DNA of 64,000 nt from the NCBI GenBank assembly GCA_029948255.1, contig JALIZF010001509.1:305632-369631 (forward strand), read 5' to 3'. This document shows positions 1 to 10,584 of this stretch, piece after piece. Under the pieces are notes generated by a model. That model was not told the origin of the DNA, ran no database searches, and saw only the letters and a program-made list of their open reading frames with translations. The position numbers were made by a program, and so were the translations under genes. This DNA is from Telmatactis stephensoni. Its lineage: Eukaryota; Cnidaria; Anthozoa; Actiniaria; Isophelliidae. The number at the start of each line of letters is the position of its first letter. Within the stretch, counting starts at the first letter, position 1.

Positions 1-840
1 GTCCCTTTCACGCTCGTTCAATAAGAGATGGAGACATGCGACCGCCACCACCGGTTTCACGTTTTAGTACACCCACAGCCTGCATGGAACCCGGCTTCCT
101 AAACTCAAACGAGGGCCAAAACTTAAACTACGGAGAAAAACCAACCAAACCATCCATGACTCAAGACTAAATAGAGTCAACACCAAAAGGATTGGACAGA
201 GAGAACTCAGGTCCACTAGGGCCAAGGACTTTGATGCACGTGAAAGAAGGGGTATAGCGCCAACTATTATGCGGCTCATAATGCGACCAAACAGCTGGCA
301 GCCGAATTTTAGTCAACATCTGGCCAGCAAGAACCGCGATCCGGAAGCCGTGGAGAGATTGACCATCGAATACCTTACTTTCTTCAAAGCGACAATGCGC
401 AGGCACAATCACAAGTTCGAGGCGGAAATCACAAGATTTTGGAATCAACTCACTGGGTTCAAATCGCCGAAAAAACAACCACAATGACAGATCGACCCAA
501 CGAGAGAACACAAACGGAGATGCATGAAGACAAACCACTGTTTAGCGTCGAATTGTATCCACCACGGTGAATTCTACAAGCAAATGGCCGGCCCTTCATC
601 CCCTCTAGCCTACAGCGCCAATGCTCAATGTCCTCAATATTCTAGCGGACAGTTTGGGCAACAAGACTTGCCAGGGACATTCCGGGAAGTAACCGACATG
701 GCCATGTTCAAATTGGCAGCAGACTAGCAGTTTCGAACAGAGACAGAGGCTCTGCGAACTCTTTACAACGGGAGATTGGATAGGCTCCCAAGATGAGGAG
801 CGCAAGCGCATCAAATCGACGGCTTAAATCTGAGCCTAGA
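1..840 (+). other. Degraded repeat-like sequence with a 72-codon ORF
   Basis: No recognisable gene. The plus strand is A/C-rich and T-poor. The longest plausible plus-strand frame is 269-487 (72 codons), basic and with a run like RLTIEYLTFFKATMRRHNH. It has no domain I can name. A second short frame at 524-727 follows in a different register. The composition resembles decayed retroelement coding DNA, but that is inference. I see no LTR, TIR or splice structure here. Confidence 0.3.
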
Positions 841-849
841 AATTGGATT

Positions 850-1945
850 GTTTCAAAACTGAGTTAATTTGGAAGCAAATTACCAAGAGCCTAATAAAAA
901 ACACAAGGTTAAGAAATGTACAAGGAGATGGGATTGAAATATTGCACATCTCCTTCTTCTTAAGCTCACGCCTATCAAGGAGTTCTGGTATTTTTTTAAA
1001 ACTCAGACACTATGTTTCGTTAACACAAATGAAAACAATTTATTACAGTCTAGTTTACCCATACTTAACGTATGCAATTGTTGCATGGGGAAGTGCCTAT
1101 AAAACTCACCTGACGAAGATACAAGTAAAACAAAATCACATAGTAAGGATACTATTCTTTCGGCAACACTCTATGGTAAAAACACCTCAAATGGTATACC
1201 TTTTATCAATCTCCTAGATCTGCTAACAGCCCAAAATATTTTCAAATTGAATTCTTTAAGATTTATCCACCTATGGCAAACAAATCAGCTACCATCTATT
1301 TTTGACGATTACTTTGATTTTGCAAAAAAAAAATAAACAGAGATAGAACACTAGGTATGTTGCAAATCAAAATCTTTACAAACAAAAATTCAAAACAAAC
1401 TTAGGAAAACAAACCATTAGTGCTATAGCTTCTGACCTATGGAAAGAAATTCCAACCAAAGAATTTAAGAACACATATTTATTCAAAAAGAAAATTAAGG
1501 TGCTCTTGGTACAGAGACAGCAAGCACAGTACACACAATAATTGCTTGTTCAGTAATACAACTACGTATACTCTCTATTGATACCAATAATTACATTTTC
1601 ATATATTATAATTATAATTATAATTATAATTATTATATATGCATGCTATGATTAATAATTAGAGTTATACTATAGGTAAATTGTATGTATGTACGTATAT
1701 ATTTATATTATTATAAGGACACATCCATTTATTATACTTTTCATAACATAAAATGACTAGTGGCTAACACGAAAACCCGCAGTTAATTTAGTCTACAGCT
1801 AGGCATTCAAAAAAGAAAACTCTTAAAATTACAAATAAGAATACACATACTTTTTGTAACTAAACCTACTCATTGTAATTCTGCCAAAAATGAAATCTCT
1901 AATGTAATAATGCTTGCAAAATAAAATGTATTGTATTGTATTGTT
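850..1945 (+). mobile_element. Non-LTR retrotransposon (LINE) 3' half, decayed
   Basis: The frame at 843-1217 reads as the C-terminal thumb region of a CR1/jockey-type reverse transcriptase, including YYSLVYPYLTYAIVAWG and a following QVKQNHIVRI block. These are typical of the region downstream of the YADD catalytic box, which is itself missing. A shifted frame continues to about 1500 with LINE-like content (DLLTAQNIFKLNSLRF), so there is at least one frameshift. The copy ends in a (TATTG)n tail at about 1926-1945. The element is 5'-truncated and non-functional; the exact clade is not certain. Confidence 0.65.
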
Positions 1946-2088
1946 TTCAAACAATACAGTCTGAAGGAGAAGTTCGAACGCGAGGCGAGCATATCCTGAA
2001 CCGCAATGAAAAACTTTGAAAAGTAGAATGCCTTCCACAAAAGAAACAGCACTTCGAAAAACAAACCCTCGATGGCAGTTATGAATGA

Positions 2089-2364
2089 CAGAATATTGAA
2101 CTAGCTAAAATAAAAAACGCCAAGGACAATGGATCATCATGTGGAAGGAGGAGACCACGAAAAGCAAACAGACAAGTACAACTAGCTGTCAGTGGGCTAG
2201 GATTGGATCAGTTCAAACTCATCAGTGGGCCACGATGCAGGTGGGACACATGCAGCTCACAAAACGTACAGGTCAAAGACTCAGAACAGAACATTGTCTT
2301 CCCCTTCAAGTATCATGAAATCGTTCGTCAGCTTGATGAAGACTTCAAGCGGGAAATCAAGTAG
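2089..2364 (+). pseudogene. Open frame of ~91 codons, unknown product, no start codon
   Basis: Between an in-frame TGA near 2083 and TAG at 2362-2364 there is an uninterrupted plus-strand frame without an ATG near its start. Its C-terminal part reads NIVFPFKYHEIVRQLDEDF, which has protein-like composition; the middle is basic (GRRRPRK). It could be the last part of a retroelement polyprotein or the terminal exon of a lost gene. I do not recognise the family. Confidence 0.35.
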
Positions 2365-3110
2365 AAGCTAACATGGTAAGATTGTCGTCCACCTCTGCAC
2401 GCGACTTTCACAATGGCTGCTGCTAATTCCACTTAATTCTCTTAGAGGGAACTAAACAATCAACAAGAAGAGAGATTGCACAACTTGTTAGCATAACCCC
2501 AAGGGGAGAAAATTAGAGTGCCACCGATGCCCTGACTGGGGATAGGAGTTCTGACCAGAGCACATAACCTAATTTCAACGAATGAAGAATAGTTTGATGA
2601 TGGAGCTGCCATGCAGGCGTGGTTACAAAAGCATGAGGGAGATAGCATAAATAGTGAAAAATAAGGATTTCTGGAGTTGCATAAATTGGAAATAATGAAG
2701 GCTCTTGATTTAGAGAACAAATGTTACAAGTTTCAAAACAAAGCATTAACTCTTTGACAAGATAGTAGGATTTAATACCTTGAAAAAGCACCAAAACCAG
2801 GCTACTAAGGCTTTTGGTCCAACAACTGGACATACAAAACTATCTAGTTTTCACAGTGCAGAGCTTCTTGGATAATTAACAAACAGGGATGGAATTTTGA
2901 AAATGTTGATCATGAAGTACTTTCTTACATAGCACTGATCATTTCTTGCAAAAGACCCTCATTTTTTCGACTGGGAAAAACGGAATTACGAGAGCGAGTC
3001 TTGGATGGCAAGCGATATCTACATACTTGACAAGAGATTAGCCATTCTAACATTTCTTTTTCACTGTAAATACTCAAAAATAGGGCCGGCAGATTAAAGA
3101 GCAAGGTGCG
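2365..3110. other. Decayed sequence, no intact gene
   Basis: Short plus-strand protein-like blocks are interrupted by stops (for example DDGAAMQAWLQKHEGDS near 2600), suggesting an old, broken ORF. No start, splice sites or repeat boundaries can be supported. Confidence 0.3.
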
Positions 3111-3111
3111 A

Positions 3112-3330
3112 CATTAATAATAATAATAATAAAGACTTTATTTACAGAGGGTAAAACACATAATAGTGAAAAACACTAACAAACCTGTGGCCCTCTAAAT
3201 CTAGATTAAAAACTAATTACAAACTATAAAACTATAAAAATGACTATATAAAAATCTAGAATACAAAATACAAGTGTCTGATCTAGGTGCTGTTAGTCCT
3301 GCCCCTGCGAGGACTAAAACTACTCAAAAC
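3112..3330 (-). mobile_element. LINE 3' UTR with (ATT)n tail
   Basis: Read on the minus strand, the sequence ends with an AATAAAGTCTTT-type end followed by a (TTA)n microsatellite at 3113-3131. It is preceded by a block containing GAGGGCCACAGGTTTG. This is the layout of L2/CR1-like LINE 3' ends, where the short tandem tail replaces a poly(A). No RT sequence is attached, so this is a 5'-truncated copy. Confidence 0.55.
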
Positions 3331-4169
3331 TAAGTCTAAAAAATTAAAATATTAAGAATCAAAATGAGATATTGAACGTTGCTCATCAAAGATGCTCATC
3401 CACATTTTACTTTTAAATGACTTAATGACATTAACAATCTAATGACATTAACAATTAATCTAGAACGCGCCAAGTGTCATGCAAAGGGCACGTGAGAGCC
3501 AACAATCCGCAGAACGCATGCAGTGCAGTGGTGAGACAGGAAGCCCACCCAATGCAAGACCAAGATAAGTGTCTCCGGTTGCTAAGGTTCGCAGCAATAA
3601 TCTGGCACCCGCCAAGGTCATAGTCATGGACACACCTTGCATGCATGGCGAGAAAAGGTTTTGAAACGAATGAAACCTGTAACTAGACCAAAAGGGCATG
3701 GAAAGGGGGAGGGGGACGCCGCCAGACAACTTTATGGCGCAGACCAACGTAAAATCAAAGAAAACACAATGGCTTCTTAAAAATTGTATGGCAAAGCCGG
3801 GATGGGCATTCTGCCATCCACAGAATGGAAAGGACGACTTGAGTCGCTACATGGATTGGAAGGAACGAGAGGGATCCCAAAGCAAACAAAGTCGAAAATC
3901 AACGGATGTGGATAACGAGGCACTGCAGACAAACCTAACCATTCAATAGAGAACAAAAAACACATGGTCAAAAAGCAAAATTAGCAAGTCTATGAACCAA
4001 GCATAGATCTGATGTGCAGACGATTAAGGAAGAACTTGATGAGCCCTTTCATGTTGACTGGTCTTAAAACGGGAAGCCGGGACTGTCAGAAGGACAAATG
4101 ACAGAAACTAAATAGCTTTTTTCATGCAAGTAGACTAACAAACAGCGCGGCAGACAAACAATGATCAAT

Positions 4170-4360
4170 GGGCTGCCACCCCTTAGGTGGGAGAAGAAAA
4201 CGAAACAATACAACAACGAAGTAAATAGGAGCGCGGAAGAAACAACGCAGAAACCCACCCAAGGGATGGCAGCCTGAGCGTCAGTAATCCGACTAGGGCA
4301 TTAGACACCCTTTCAGGCTACCATGGGACGGGAAAGCGAACAGTGCAACGTGAAAAATGA
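4170..4360. repeat. Direct repeat, copy 1 (period 422 bp)
   Basis: The block starting GGGCTGCCACCCC and running through CAGGCTACCAT recurs at 4592-4776 with about 85% similarity by eye. Each copy contains an internal inverted repeat, CTGCCACCCCTTAGGTGGG paired with CCCACCCAAGGGATGGCAG, which could fold into a stem about 90 nt across. Confidence 0.8.
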
Positions 4361-4591
4361 GGCGAATGGCACAAAACACAAAACCATAGTCCCACTTAAA
4401 GCGAGGATAGAATGGCGTTAATAGTCAATTGCAAAACTGATGAGATGTTAAATGCCTTGTTACAAAGGGAATAGAATCGCAAAACACACGAAAAAGAAGA
4501 TCCATCTTCGAAACAGAACTTAATTCCGAAGAGCAGGGGAAAAGACGTCTTGAATGAAACAGACCGAAGGAGAGGACCAATAACACGACTT

Positions 4592-4776
4592 GGGCTGCCA
4601 CCCCTTGGGTGGGAAACACGAGAGGATACTACAACGATAAAAAGAAGCGCTGGAGGAGTGCGCCGAAACCCACCCAAGGGATGGCAGCCTGAGCGTCAGT
4701 AATCCGACTAGCGTATTAGACACCCTTTCAGGCTACCATTGGACAGGAAAACGAACAATGCAACGGGAAAACCGAA
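4592..4776. repeat. Direct repeat, copy 2
   Basis: Second copy of the 4170-4360 block, with the same internal stem (CTGCCACCCCTTGGGTGGG against CCCACCCAAGGGATGGCAG). The sequence between the two copies is not obviously repeated, so this is a partial or decayed tandem duplication. Confidence 0.8.
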
Positions 4777-5029
4777 CTGAAAAGACACTCAGAACAATAG
4801 TTCTATAAAGGAACAAAAGCTAGAGCAGAAAATTCAACCGAGAGGAAAAAGTGGAGCGATTCAAAACACTGGACGCCAGCCTTAACAAACAATTGAGCAG
4901 TGCTAGTTGCAAGGACGACTAGTAGATATACGGGAACATCTTCTAGACCGAACAAGGGCAATGGGGCAAAGCTAAAATTCGGCACCAACTGACATGGTGT
5001 TAAATGACAAAATGAAACTGCTAACAAAT

Positions 5030-6050
5030 AATTGAACAAACCGTTGCAAAAAGTCGAAAGGACTTCAGAGAAAAGCGCAACGCAAAACCAAAGCGCGCAA
5101 AGAGAAAAAGCACTACACAAACTCAGCGCTTGCAAAACAGAGCACATTAAGAATTTTCGAACATCTCAATCAAACAAAGAAGCAAAGCACGTCAGACACA
5201 CAATTCAAGATCAATCATGCAAAACCATGGTGTAAATTGAAGGGAACCCAAGAGAAAAAGTACTACAAAGCCCCACAGTTGGCAAAACAAAGCACTTTAA
5301 ACAAACTTCGAAAATTAAACGAACGTGCAAATTGTAAGGGACCTAAGGGAAAAGGCACCACATAAAACCGTATACTGCAAGGCAAAGGACGTCAAACAAA
5401 CTTTTAAAATGGAATAAAACGTGCAATAACTCATAAACCACATCATAAACTCGTGGTTTTCGACTTAGAAACAAACTTCGGACAAACAGTTGATTGAATA
5501 TAAAATAAAAACGTGCAAATTGTGAAGGGAGTAAAAGGAAAAAAAATACTTTACAAACCCGACGCTAGTGGGGCAAAACACGTCCAACAACACTTCAAAC
5601 ATTAAATTCATGCAAATTACACAACGTGCAAATTCTAAATAAAGAAGGGAGGGGAAAAATAATCACAGCACAAAACCGGAGTTTGTGAGCCAAAGCACGT
5701 ACAACAAGACTTCAAGCTCGGGCTTCAAACAGAAAATTCATGCTAACAATACAACTTCCAATTTCTAGGCTAACGGGAGGGAAAGCCACTGCACAAGACT
5801 TTGTGGGAAAGCACGTACAACAAGATTCAAAAACATAGCAAAATGCAACTCATGCTAACAATACAACGTGCAAATTCTTGGGGAGCCGATGGGAAGGAAA
5901 AATTACTGCACAAACCCGGAGTTTGTGAGCCAAAGCACGTACAACCAAGACTTCAAACATAGCAACTCATGCTAACAATACAACGTGCAAATTCTAGGGG
6001 AGCCGATGGGCGGGAAAATTACAGCGTTTGCGAAATAAAACACGCAAAAT
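5030..6050 (-). repeat. Degenerate tandem array, ~91-130 bp unit
   Basis: At least seven units are anchored by the motif ACGTGCAAATT (or variants) near 5322, 5419, 5510, 5622, 5752, 5864 and 5982, giving spacings of 91-130 bp. Units also share CAAAGCACGTACAACAAGACT and a G-rich block. Units are most alike near 6000 and progressively diverged toward 5000, so recent expansion is at the promoter-proximal end if it is transcribed on the minus strand. The plus strand is strikingly T-poor. No long ORF is convincing; the minus-strand frame at 4803-5147 looks like a composition artefact. Confidence 0.8.
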
Positions 6051-6226
6051 AAGACCTGATATTGCAATTCAAGGGCAGATCGAAAGCCCAAACTAAATCG
6101 AGAATTACAGAATTCACAAAACAATTAAAAAAGTTCTAGAAAAAGTAAAAAACAACAATGTAAAGAAATATTTACTTCTTTAAAGATAGACGAAGCGTCG
6201 TTTTAGCTGGAAACAGGCCGCTTTTG

Positions 6227-6277
6227 CTACTTCTTCCACTGGAACTGTGTCGGACTTGCGGTACTTAGGTCAGCCAT
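6227..6277 (-). CDS. Candidate 16-codon ORF downstream of a TATA box
   Basis: On the minus strand an ATG at 6277 in good translation context (ATCATCATGGCTG) opens MADLSTASPTQFQWKK and then a TAG stop. It lies about 60 nt downstream of a strong TATA box and is the first ATG after the expected start site. It could be a short upstream peptide of a repeat-rich transcript, or the start of exon 1 of a spliced gene. A GTAAAT donor-like site occurs at about 6168-6173 but lies after the stop. I do not recognise the peptide. Whether it is translated is unknown. Confidence 0.35.
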   Translation of the reverse strand: MADLSTASPTQFQWKK

Positions 6278-6337
6278 GATGATCAACAGTCGTGAGAAGT
6301 CTTACGCGAACTGGGCCGAAGTGAGGTGTGCAGCTCT

Positions 6338-6346
6338 TATTTATAC
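6338..6346 (-). promoter_or_regulatory. TATA box, minus-strand core promoter
   Basis: The minus strand reads GAGTATAAATAAGAGC, a near-consensus TATA box, with a start site expected about 25-30 nt downstream, near 6310. This predicts a transcript running from 6.3 kb toward lower coordinates through the tandem array. No CCAAT box or perfect heat-shock element is evident upstream. Confidence 0.5.
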
Positions 6347-6419
6347 TCGCTCTGTAAGGGACTGGCGCGAATAGCTTCAATAAAATTAAAAGTCCGATGA
6401 CTTGCACGCGCTACTGACG

Positions 6420-7580
6420 CCATGATCACATCTCAACGAGCGCGCGATCAAAAACACATTCAATCCGGTCAATCCTAGTCCAGTTCGACACGGGACTAGT
6501 TTTACATGATTTGGGGACCTTTAGCCTGGTATTCACGAGCGACGGAAGCATAAGCAGTAGGATCATACGTAGACTCAGTATGCGCTGTTCATTGTCTTTT
6601 TTATTTTTTATTTTTTATATCTTTTTTATTGCTCGTTTAATAAATATTCGCGTTGTTCAATGACCAAAAATAAAATTAAATATTATTGTCATTACGTTGA
6701 AAAGTATGCATGCACAATATCTAGCGAATATATACATTTGAATTTGGGAGATATTTGGGGAACTGTGTTAATGTAAATATTAGCTAAAAATACTCGACAC
6801 ATACGCATAAACACGAAAAGAAATATCTCTGTTAATAATGCGTGAATCAATTCAGCATTTTTCCCAAAGATACAGCACTGGTAAATACGTTTTAGAGTGC
6901 AATTGTTGGCGTTTAATTTCGTTTAAAACATTTTAAATTTGGCTTTAAAGTTTCGGAATGTCAAATGAAGCTAATTGACCACGGATGCAAAATCCTATCG
7001 AATAACTAAAAATCAAACAGATTGATTGCTCCGAAACATAGTGAAATTGGTGTGCATTTTCATGAAGTTTAACAGAATGTTTGTCGTTTCTCGAGCTTAA
7101 TTAGGTCAGATTATTGAGATATTTAGTAAAAACTAATTTTGTTGACATTAGTTTATCATTGGCAACGCTGATCACGCTGAGATTGGTGTTATTCTAAACT
7201 TCAATCTTAACTCAATACTTGGTCCAAAAATCAAGTTGCTAAGTACGCATTAAGGGTAAAAAACGACCAAAGAAAATGAGAGGTATGGTCAGATAATAAC
7301 TGTATTGATCCACCTTAAATTCTATAATATTTGAGGAGTTTGCAGCTAAAATAATTATTTTTATCTTGAAATGTTTTATGTATTATGTTCCACAAAATTA
7401 CATATGGGTTTTCTAGAAAAATGTAAAATGGCGAAGTTATGAGCAAAAATGTCTGTACGAAGACGAAAAAAGAGCTCTAAAAAATTGTCTGAAAAACACA
7501 GATGTCACTTTGTGCACCTTGATGAATAAAGCCACACTATGTAAGAATTGAATAAAAATGTTTTGAAACTGCAAAAATTA
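6420..7580. other. AT-rich intergenic sequence
   Basis: No ORF of note, no tandem repeat and no clear inverted repeat. I see nothing annotatable here. Confidence 0.4.
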
Positions 7581-7598
7581 TAGAAATTTTCTGTTCCC

Positions 7599-7637
7599 AT
7601 AACGTCACGCGATAACGTCACGCGATGACGTCATCAA
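7599..7637. promoter_or_regulatory. Tandem CRE-like motifs
   Basis: Three tandem AACGTCACGCGAT-like units end in a perfect TGACGTCA palindrome, the consensus cAMP response element for CREB/ATF factors. No adjacent gene start is recognisable, so function is speculative; the CpG-rich patch stands out from its AT-rich surroundings. Confidence 0.35.
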
Positions 7638-7920
7638 ACTCAGGAAATTTGCGGTTGTTGATCATCTCATAAGTATCACTGCTTGAATTAAATATTAGTC
7701 CACTTACAAAAATATGAAGTTTCCCTAGCAACGGGCTCCAGAAAGAGGTTCCTTAAAAGCTCAGTCTTCATGCATATCAATACAATACAATACAATACAT
7801 ACAGTATAATTTTATTTGTGCATTATGTGAAAAAATCTATACATTACAATTTTTTGTTGTTTTTCAAGGAAAAGAGTGGCGTGTTTAGGATTACAAATAA
7901 TATTTGAGTAATGCATAGGA

Positions 7921-8430
7921 CCTAAGTAAACTTAAAGTGCCTATATCACCATTTTTTTTATGTTCAAACTCAGTTCTTGTTGGCAAGCATGGAGAAGATC
8001 TTGTTATCCTGTTTTTCCTAGACGCATATTTTCTGAGATATAAGGGTTTCAAATATCAAAATGCAAATTTGATAACGTAAAAGGAGTCATCATTTATTAT
8101 ACAAAAACAAGATAATTCTGATAATTTAAGATACTTGAATTTTTCCAATTGTAGACTATTTTCATTCGTAAAACCAGTTGACTGTTTAGTGAAAACTCCA
8201 GCTATCAAACTGAAGACCTCTTTTTCAGCTTTTTGTAAAAGCCATGAGAAGTTGGCAGTGTTGACTCCTTTTACGTCACCACATTTGCATTTTGAAATTT
8301 GATACCTTTATATCTCAGAAAATATGGGTCTAGGAAAAAGAGGATAAAAGATATTCACTATGCTTGCCAACAAGAACTCAGTTTGAAAAAAAAAATGTGG
8401 GTGATAGAGGCTTTAAGTTTTTGAGTTAGG
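7921..8430. mobile_element. Foldback MITE, ~510 bp
   Basis: Arms at about 7921-8095 and 8258-8430 are imperfect inverted copies of each other. They share AACTCAGTTCTTGTTGGCAAG and its complement, the block TATATCTCAGAAAATATG, and terminal CTTAAAGTGCCT/AGGCTTTAAG. There is no coding capacity, so it is a non-autonomous foldback element; the target duplication is not resolved. Confidence 0.75.
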
Positions 8431-8607
8431 GCCTAAACACTGACTTCTATGTTTGCTCGATAATTTTTTAATGGCTGGTGAACTTGCATGATATTTTTTT
8501 CACGGTTTAAGTGCTTGCTCGATATTTTTTGGAGGATTCCGCAACCCCTAACTATCTAATGATCTGTCCCTTAATTTGATAGATAAAGTAATGATATTAG
8601 TTACTAC

Positions 8608-8830
8608 ATATTGTTGCTGTCTCGGCTTTCCTCTAAGTATAATGTGAAGAAATTTAAAGCACTGTCATGAATACCAAGTGCATATAATTTCAAAATAAGG
8701 ATGTGGTGATTTACAGTGTCAGAAGCTTTCCTGAGGTCAACCTGAATTATGCCATTAAAAAAACAATTATCAATATTTTGTAGCCACTCATTAATAGGAC
8801 AATAACATGACTTTTGGAGGACCTTCATTT
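8608..8830 (-). pseudogene. LINE reverse transcriptase fragment
   Basis: The minus-strand frame contains GIIQVDLRKASDTVNH, which corresponds to RT motif A of CR1/jockey/L2-type LINEs (normally V-D-(F/L)-x-K-A-F-D-x-V-x-H). It is followed by ILKLYALGIHDSALNFFTLYL. The first catalytic aspartate is present but the canonical Phe before the second Asp is Ser. Only about 75 residues survive, with no palm YADD box. Confidence 0.7.
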
Positions 8831-9642
8831 TGCTACAAGGGCCACAAATAACCAATGAGCCCGACAAAAGTCATGTCATTATCATTATCATCAATATACT
8901 AGGCTGTCGCGCGATGCCTTCTCAGCCAATCAGCAACAGGGCTGCAAATGTATTTGCGATCGTCAAATTCAATTTTCGCCCGCTGAACGGTGCGTTTTCA
9001 AGAGGGCAGTTTGTTATTTGGCCTAGTGTATTGATGATAATCTGGCGTGTCAGACAGGTAGTAGAAGAGTGTCCTGGGCGAAATCCAAATTGTTTAAGTA
9101 AAAAGCTATTTTCTAAGTGGAATTCAGTTTCATTAGGCCGCGGAGGCTAGGGAGGAGAGAGGAAAGGAGAAAATAAGAGCTTGCCTTCATAATTGGTGAA
9201 TTGGGTCACACAAACTTGACTAAAAGAAAAGAAAAGATTACCTTTAGACATTAACATTTTGTTAGGAAGGCTTACTTTCTAACTTTCCCTCTCCTCTCTC
9301 CATCTCTACAAAGTCTGCTAAATTATGGCAAGTCTCGTGCAATGAGGTGTAAATACAACTGTTTAAATTAATTGAAGATTAATTGAAATGGTAAAAACTG
9401 ATATCGCATCTACAATTCTACTCATTGGAAAAACCAATGAAAATCAAAAGATGTTTTCAAAATCTTACAAATATTTCCATGCAGTACATGAAATATTGTT
9501 GTACGTGTCCCTCCGCGCCACGAGAGAATAGTGAGTTAAAATATTCTTTTCAACTCAAATTTACTTGCTTTTCCTTCCTACGAAGGCAGGGACACCACAA
9601 CGGCGCGAAACCAATTGATAGTGGGCCCTGTAATAGGCCAGA

Positions 9643-9647
<5 letters not shown>

Positions 9648-9676
<29 letters not shown>
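9648..9676. repeat. (CA)n microsatellite
   Basis: About 13 uninterrupted CA units immediately adjoin the 3' side of the minus-strand SINE, consistent with a simple-repeat tail or with growth of one. Confidence 0.9.
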
Positions 9677-9677
<1 letters not shown>

Positions 9678-9689
9678 ACTTCATGGCCT

Positions 9690-9950
9690 ACTCTATCCGA
9701 ATTGTGGTGTGGGTTCTTTAACGTCCCTCCAATGCTGGGTTAGATATGTGGAGAGACGGGACCTACGGTTTAACGTCCTTATCCGAGAAGACGTGAAAGT
9801 CTAACAAAAAGTCTTTGCAGATGTAATTACAAAGGCAGCACCTTCTCTACAATTATTTTAAGACCTGAGTATTGGTCCGGCCGGGAATCGAACCCCGGTC
9901 TCCCGCACACTAGTCCGGCGCCCTACCAACTGAGCCAACCGGGCGGCGGT
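9690..9950 (-). mobile_element. tRNA-derived SINE
   Basis: Read on the minus strand, the copy begins with a tRNA-like head at about 9876-9947. This has an A box (TTGGCTCAGTTGG) and a B box (GGTTCGATTCCC) about 45 nt apart, followed by a unique body of about 180 bp with TTTTAAGACC... and ACGTTAAACCG-type blocks. The head is the internal RNA polymerase III promoter. The acceptor stem does not pair properly and a body follows, so it is a SINE and not a functional tRNA gene. Confidence 0.8.
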
Positions 9951-10584
9951 CAGAATATAGCGTCGTGGCGTTATGAAGAGTGCATCAGATGTTTTGAGCC
10001 TCAAAATAACACAACAACACACTACACATCTGTCTACTCAACTAACACGGGAAAAACTAATAAAAAATAATATTGTTCAATTGTGCAATTTTTTCATACT
10101 TTTTATACCAATACCTTTGTATTGTACATTTGCTGCAAAAATCGTATTACGGCTGTAGGCGTAAACCGACATTACAAAATATACTGTTGCTGTAGAAACA
10201 GCAATAACACTAATAACTCTAAGATCTTTCTTATTACTAGAGAAGACTTTAATTCTACTGATGCATGCTGTATTTCATGGTCATTTATAAAGCAATTCAC
10301 TGTTCTACTGTTGTTAAAAATATCCCATGGTAGCCTAATTACATGCTTTATGGCGAAAAGAGGAGAAAAAGAGTAACAAGAAAAACTTCACACTTCGTGC
10401 CTTCTAAATCTTCCCGCTCCTTTTCACCTCTCAAACACCCCCTCCCCTCCCTCCCCTCCCACCCCTCCCTCCCCTGCCTGTCCATCGGAAGAGAGCTAAT
10501 ATCCGATAGAAGATAAGAAAACTATCTGCATATTAAAATTGAAGTGCACGTATCACAGATATAAATTGCTGTACACATATATGT

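Noticed and set aside
4803..5147. 114-aa minus-strand ORF with hydrophobic Cys/Leu/Phe-rich product
   Set aside because: Composition is what a T-rich, A-poor strand produces by chance. It overlaps the tandem-array region and has no domain or splice context.
6360..6480. Heat-shock elements upstream of the TATA box
   Set aside because: Only an imperfect GAA-N4-TTC pair is visible; canonical GAA-N2-TTC arrays are absent, so heat regulation cannot be claimed.
9876..9947. Possible tRNA gene on the minus strand
   Set aside because: Good internal promoter boxes, but a weak acceptor stem and an attached ~180-bp body with a simple-repeat tail mark it as a SINE.
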